A DNA stretch of 16,353 nt from an uncultured Bacilli bacterium. GTDB lineage: Bacteria; Bacillota_I; Bacilli_A; RF39; UBA660. The notes beneath the pieces are model-generated. The model had not been told where the DNA came from. It was given only the letters and a program-made list of their open reading frames with translations, and searched no databases. The position numbers and the translations under genes were made by a program. The stretch spans positions 1 to 16,353 of the forward strand of contig CALVKK010000015.1 in the NCBI GenBank assembly GCA_944332645.1, read 5' to 3'. Shown here piece after piece: positions 13,823 to 16,353 of this stretch; position 1 is the first letter of the stretch, and each line of letters opens with the position of its first letter.

Positions 13823-15736
13823 TTGAAAAAATTAATACTTAGATTTTTGATAAATTTAATATTATTACTATGGTTAGAGTTTGTGTTTCAATTATCAATT
13901 TTTGATAACTTTGAAAAATCAACAATATTAAGTATTTTAATATTTACAATTTTAATCGCCATTTTCATAACAACTTTAACCAATGTTTTTAATGAGAAAG
14001 TCAATAAAATTATAACTTATGTTTTCTATTCTATTTTATTTATTCTTTATAGTATTCAAATTGTTTTTAAAAATTTTTTTAACACTTTCTTTTCTTTTTC
14101 TTTATTAAAAATTTCCGATCAAGCGTTTGATTTTGCCGATCAAATTTTTAAGTTGATTGGTGCAAATATTTGTTATATTATCTTATTTGCTATTCCCTTA
14201 ATCCTAGTAATAATATTTAGAAAAAAACTAGATCTAAACAACAATGGTAACAGAATCACTACTTTAATTATTGGTATTATTTTACTGTTATTAAATTATC
14301 TTGGATTTGTTCTATTTTTAAATTCACAAAAAGATATTTATTTATCTCCTTATTCTCTTTATTATGAAGTTAACGAAAATGAACTAAATGTACAAAAACT
14401 AGGTGTTATTAACTCTTACTATTTAGACCTTAAAAGATTGATTTTTGGTTTTGATGAAAAAGTAAAAACAGAAGTTCCACAAGAAACGGAAGAAAATCCG
14501 ATTATCAATTATCAGTATAATATTACTGATATAGATATTGAAAGTCTTAAGGATGTTTTAGATGTTAATACTTATAATTATATTGCCACTAATCCTGGAA
14601 CTAGACAAAATAAATATACTGGATTATTTAAAGGAAAAAATCTAATTTATATTGTTGCTGAATCTTTTAGTGAAATTGCTATAAATCCCGAACTAACGCC
14701 AACGCTATACAAATTAACTAATTCCGGTTTTGTTTTCAATAATTTTTATACTCCAAATTATTTAAGTACTATTGGTGGCGAATTTCAAGCATTAACTGGT
14801 CTTATCCCAAACAAAACAACTTTAAGCACTTGGCGTAATGGTAGTAATTATTTCCCTTATGGATTGTCAACTATATTTAAAAATGAAGGTTATGCTACAT
14901 ATGCTTACCATAATCATAGCGGGTACTTCCAAGATAGAAATAAATATTTAAAAGCTTTAGGTTTTGATAATTTTAAAGCCTGCAAAATGGGTTTAAATAT
15001 CGATTGTGATAAATGGCCAGAAAGCGATGTTGAAATGATTGAAGCTACTTTTAATGAATATATGAGTAACGAACAACCTTTCATGACTTACTACATGACA
15101 GTATCTGGGCACTTAAATTATAATTGGTATAATTCCATGGCTGTCAAAAATAAAGATTTAGTTAAGGATTTGTCATATTCTGATAGCGTGAAAGCTTATC
15201 TTGCTACACAAATTGAACTAGATAAAGCTTTAGAATTGCTAATTAATAAATTACAAGAATATGATCAATTAGATGACACTGTTATTGTTTTATTGGCTGA
15301 TCATTATCCCTATGGCTTAAATATTGACGATATCAATGCATTATCTACTTATAAACGCGACTCTTTATTCGAAATAAATCACAATAAACTAATAATTTGG
15401 AACAGTCAACTTAATACTATTACTGTTGATAAGGTGGCAATGTCATCTGATGTTTTGCCGACAGTTTATAATCTATTTGGTATTAATTATGATTCAAGAT
15501 TATTTTCTGGTACTGATATACTGAGTACTACTGAAGGCATTGCAATATTTGGTAATCGTTCTTGGATTACTGATAAAGCAATTTACAATGCTACTACTAA
15601 TACTTATGTTAGTATAGACAAAGAAATTGACCAATATTATATTGATAGAATTAATCGGTTGGTAAGTAGTAAAATTGATTTTAGCAAGCAAATAATAAAC
15701 CATGATTATTATAGAAAAATATTTAAAGAAGCTTAA
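13823..15736 (+). CDS. LTA synthase-family sulfatase-fold membrane enzyme
   Basis: Members of this family transfer glycerophosphate from phosphatidylglycerol to build lipoteichoic acid or related polymers outside the cell. The TTG start gives 637 residues. Five membrane spans lie in the first 165 residues or so, the family topology, followed by an extracellular sulfatase-fold domain. Family landmarks (numbered from the TTG) are metal ligand Glu280 in YIVAESFSE, likely nucleophile Thr316 in LSTIGGEF, YHNHSGYF, substrate-site SGH with His430, and metal ligands Asp493-His494 in LLADHYPYG. All catalytic positions expected for LtaS appear present. Whether it makes true LTA, primes it or acts on another polymer cannot be told from sequence, so no gene symbol is given. 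It lies 47 bases after rnr and ends in a strong terminator. Confidence 0.9.
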   Translation: MKKLILRFLINLILLLWLEFVFQLSIFDNFEKSTILSILIFTILIAIFITTLTNVFNEKVNKIITYVFYSILFILYSIQIVFKNFFNTFFSFSLLKISDQAFDFADQIFKLIGANICYIILFAIPLILVIIFRKKLDLNNNGNRITTLIIGIILLLLNYLGFVLFLNSQKDIYLSPYSLYYEVNENELNVQKLGVINSYYLDLKRLIFGFDEKVKTEVPQETEENPIINYQYNITDIDIESLKDVLDVNTYNYIATNPGTRQNKYTGLFKGKNLIYIVAESFSEIAINPELTPTLYKLTNSGFVFNNFYTPNYLSTIGGEFQALTGLIPNKTTLSTWRNGSNYFPYGLSTIFKNEGYATYAYHNHSGYFQDRNKYLKALGFDNFKACKMGLNIDCDKWPESDVEMIEATFNEYMSNEQPFMTYYMTVSGHLNYNWYNSMAVKNKDLVKDLSYSDSVKAYLATQIELDKALELLINKLQEYDQLDDTVIVLLADHYPYGLNIDDINALSTYKRDSLFEINHNKLIIWNSQLNTITVDKVAMSSDVLPTVYNLFGINYDSRLFSGTDILSTTEGIAIFGNRSWITDKAIYNATTNTYVSIDKEIDQYYIDRINRLVSSKIDFSKQIINHDYYRKIFKEA

Positions 15737-15750
15737 TTTGGCTTCTTTTT
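15725..15750 (+). terminator. Rho-independent terminator of the LtaS-like gene
   Basis: AAAGAAGC (15725-15732), an eight-base loop that includes the stop codon TAA, and GCTTCTTT (15741-15748) form an 8-bp stem ending in a T-run. Confidence 0.8.
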
Positions 15751-15777
15751 GTTAATCACGATAATTTTAAATTTGAA

Positions 15778-15783
15778 TATAAT
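15778..15783 (+). promoter_or_regulatory. -10 box upstream of the substrate-binding protein gene
   Basis: A perfect TATAAT lies 27 bases before the GTG start, just after the preceding terminator. No good -35 is seen (ATCACG at 17-base spacing). With only about 60 bases between terminator and start there is no room for a TPP riboswitch. Confidence 0.45.
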
Positions 15784-15810
15784 AAAGAGAAAGTAGAAAG
15801 GAGAATAATA

Positions 15811-16353
15811 GTGAAAAAAATTATTATACCGATAATTTTGATCTTAATTATTGGCGTGATAGTCGTGGTTTTTATGTTTAAATCAAAGGACAGTGATTTA
15901 ACTAAGGTAAAAGTAGCCGAAGTTACACACAGTATATTTTATTCACCACAATATGTTGCTCACGCTTTAGGCTATTTTGAAGAGGAAGGACTAGATGTAG
16001 AACTAATGTTGGTTCCAGGAGCAGATAAGGTCACCGCCGCTGTTTTATCTGGCGATGTTCAAATTGGCTTTTGTGGTAGCGAAGCATCAATTTATGTATA
16101 CAATCAAGGACAAGAAGATTACTTAGTTAACTTTGCAGGTCTTACAAAAAGAGACGGTAGTTTTATCGTCGCTAGAGAAAATATTGAAAATTTTACTCTA
16201 GAAGATTTAAAAGGAAAAACTATTATTGGAGGAAGAATCGGCGGAATGCCAGAAATGACATTAGAATGGACTTTGACTCAAGCAGGAATTAATCCTAAAA
16301 CTGACTTAATCATTGATACAAGTATTGAATTTGCAGCCATGTCTGGAGCGTTC
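15811..16353 (+). CDS. NMT1/THI5-type ABC transporter substrate-binding protein, 3' end missing
   Basis: The frame is open for 181 codons from a GTG to the right edge. The GTG is supported by AGAAAGGAG seven bases upstream. The N-terminus (MKKIIIPIILILIIGVIVVVFMF) is one hydrophobic span with no lipobox cysteine, so the protein looks membrane-anchored by an uncleaved helix rather than by lipid. The rest follows the SsuA/ThiY/NMT1 pattern of periplasmic-binding folds: VAEVTHSIFYSPQYVAHALG, YFEEEGLDVEL, VLSGDVQIGFCGSE, then LEDLKGKTIIGGRIGGMPEM and LTQAGINPKTDL. Substrates of this group include thiamine precursors, sulfonates, nitrate and taurine; the ligand cannot be named. Permease and ATPase genes would be expected just past the window edge. 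Confidence 0.88.
   Translation, partial: MKKIIIPIILILIIGVIVVVFMFKSKDSDLTKVKVAEVTHSIFYSPQYVAHALGYFEEEGLDVELMLVPGADKVTAAVLSGDVQIGFCGSEASIYVYNQGQEDYLVNFAGLTKRDGSFIVARENIENFTLEDLKGKTIIGGRIGGMPEMTLEWTLTQAGINPKTDLIIDTSIEFAAMSGAF

Overview
The window is AT-rich, compact, chromosome-type DNA from a low-GC Gram-positive-lineage bacterium. The evidence is AGGAGG-type ribosome binding sites, a long-form HPF next to secA, a PcrA-type helicase with the Firmicute C-terminal tail, RNase R, and an LTA-synthase-family sulfatase that implies a glycerophosphate-type envelope polymer. TGG encodes Trp throughout and one gene (rnr) ends in TGA, so the standard bacterial code is used and not the Mycoplasma code. 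My inference is an uncultured gut Bacilli or Erysipelotrichia-type lineage (RF39/RFN20-like), but no 16S or other decisive marker is present.

Layout, left to right. Positions 1-3898, all minus strand: a KilA-N domain protein cut by the left edge, preceded by an unusual repeat/palindrome-rich leader; secA with its own extended -10 promoter; and hpf, which ends in a hairpin terminator. Positions 3974-5629: two divergent membrane-protein genes, one an exported bactofilin-like beta-repeat protein with C-terminal membrane helices (minus) and one a UPF0316 (DUF5698/DUF2179) protein (plus). The UPF0316 gene converges on a small lipoprotein gene (5652-6191, minus) across a bidirectional terminator. 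Positions 6277-11590, minus strand, read as one tightly packed operon: pcrA, then a 55-residue membrane micro-ORF, then asnS, then a large type IV prepilin-like surface protein, with gaps of 3, 11 and 11 bases and a terminator at the end. Positions 11733 to the right edge, plus strand: rnr (divergent from pcrA), an LtaS-like sulfatase whose real start is most likely a TTG, and the 5' part of an NMT1/THI5-type substrate-binding protein.

Functional reading: most of the window is housekeeping (Sec export, ribosome hibernation, DNA repair, tRNA charging, RNA turnover, envelope polymer synthesis). The less ordinary material is the modular prepilin placed behind asnS, the coupled 55-aa membrane protein, the exported polymer-forming-type protein, and the KilA-N gene with its repeated upstream elements. 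Every protein gene from hpf to the LtaS homologue except secA, rnr and the internal operon members ends in a hairpin that overlaps its own stop codon, a mark of a streamlined genome. No RNA genes, CRISPR arrays, insertion sequences or attachment sites were seen, and no gene-free stretch exceeds about 160 bases.
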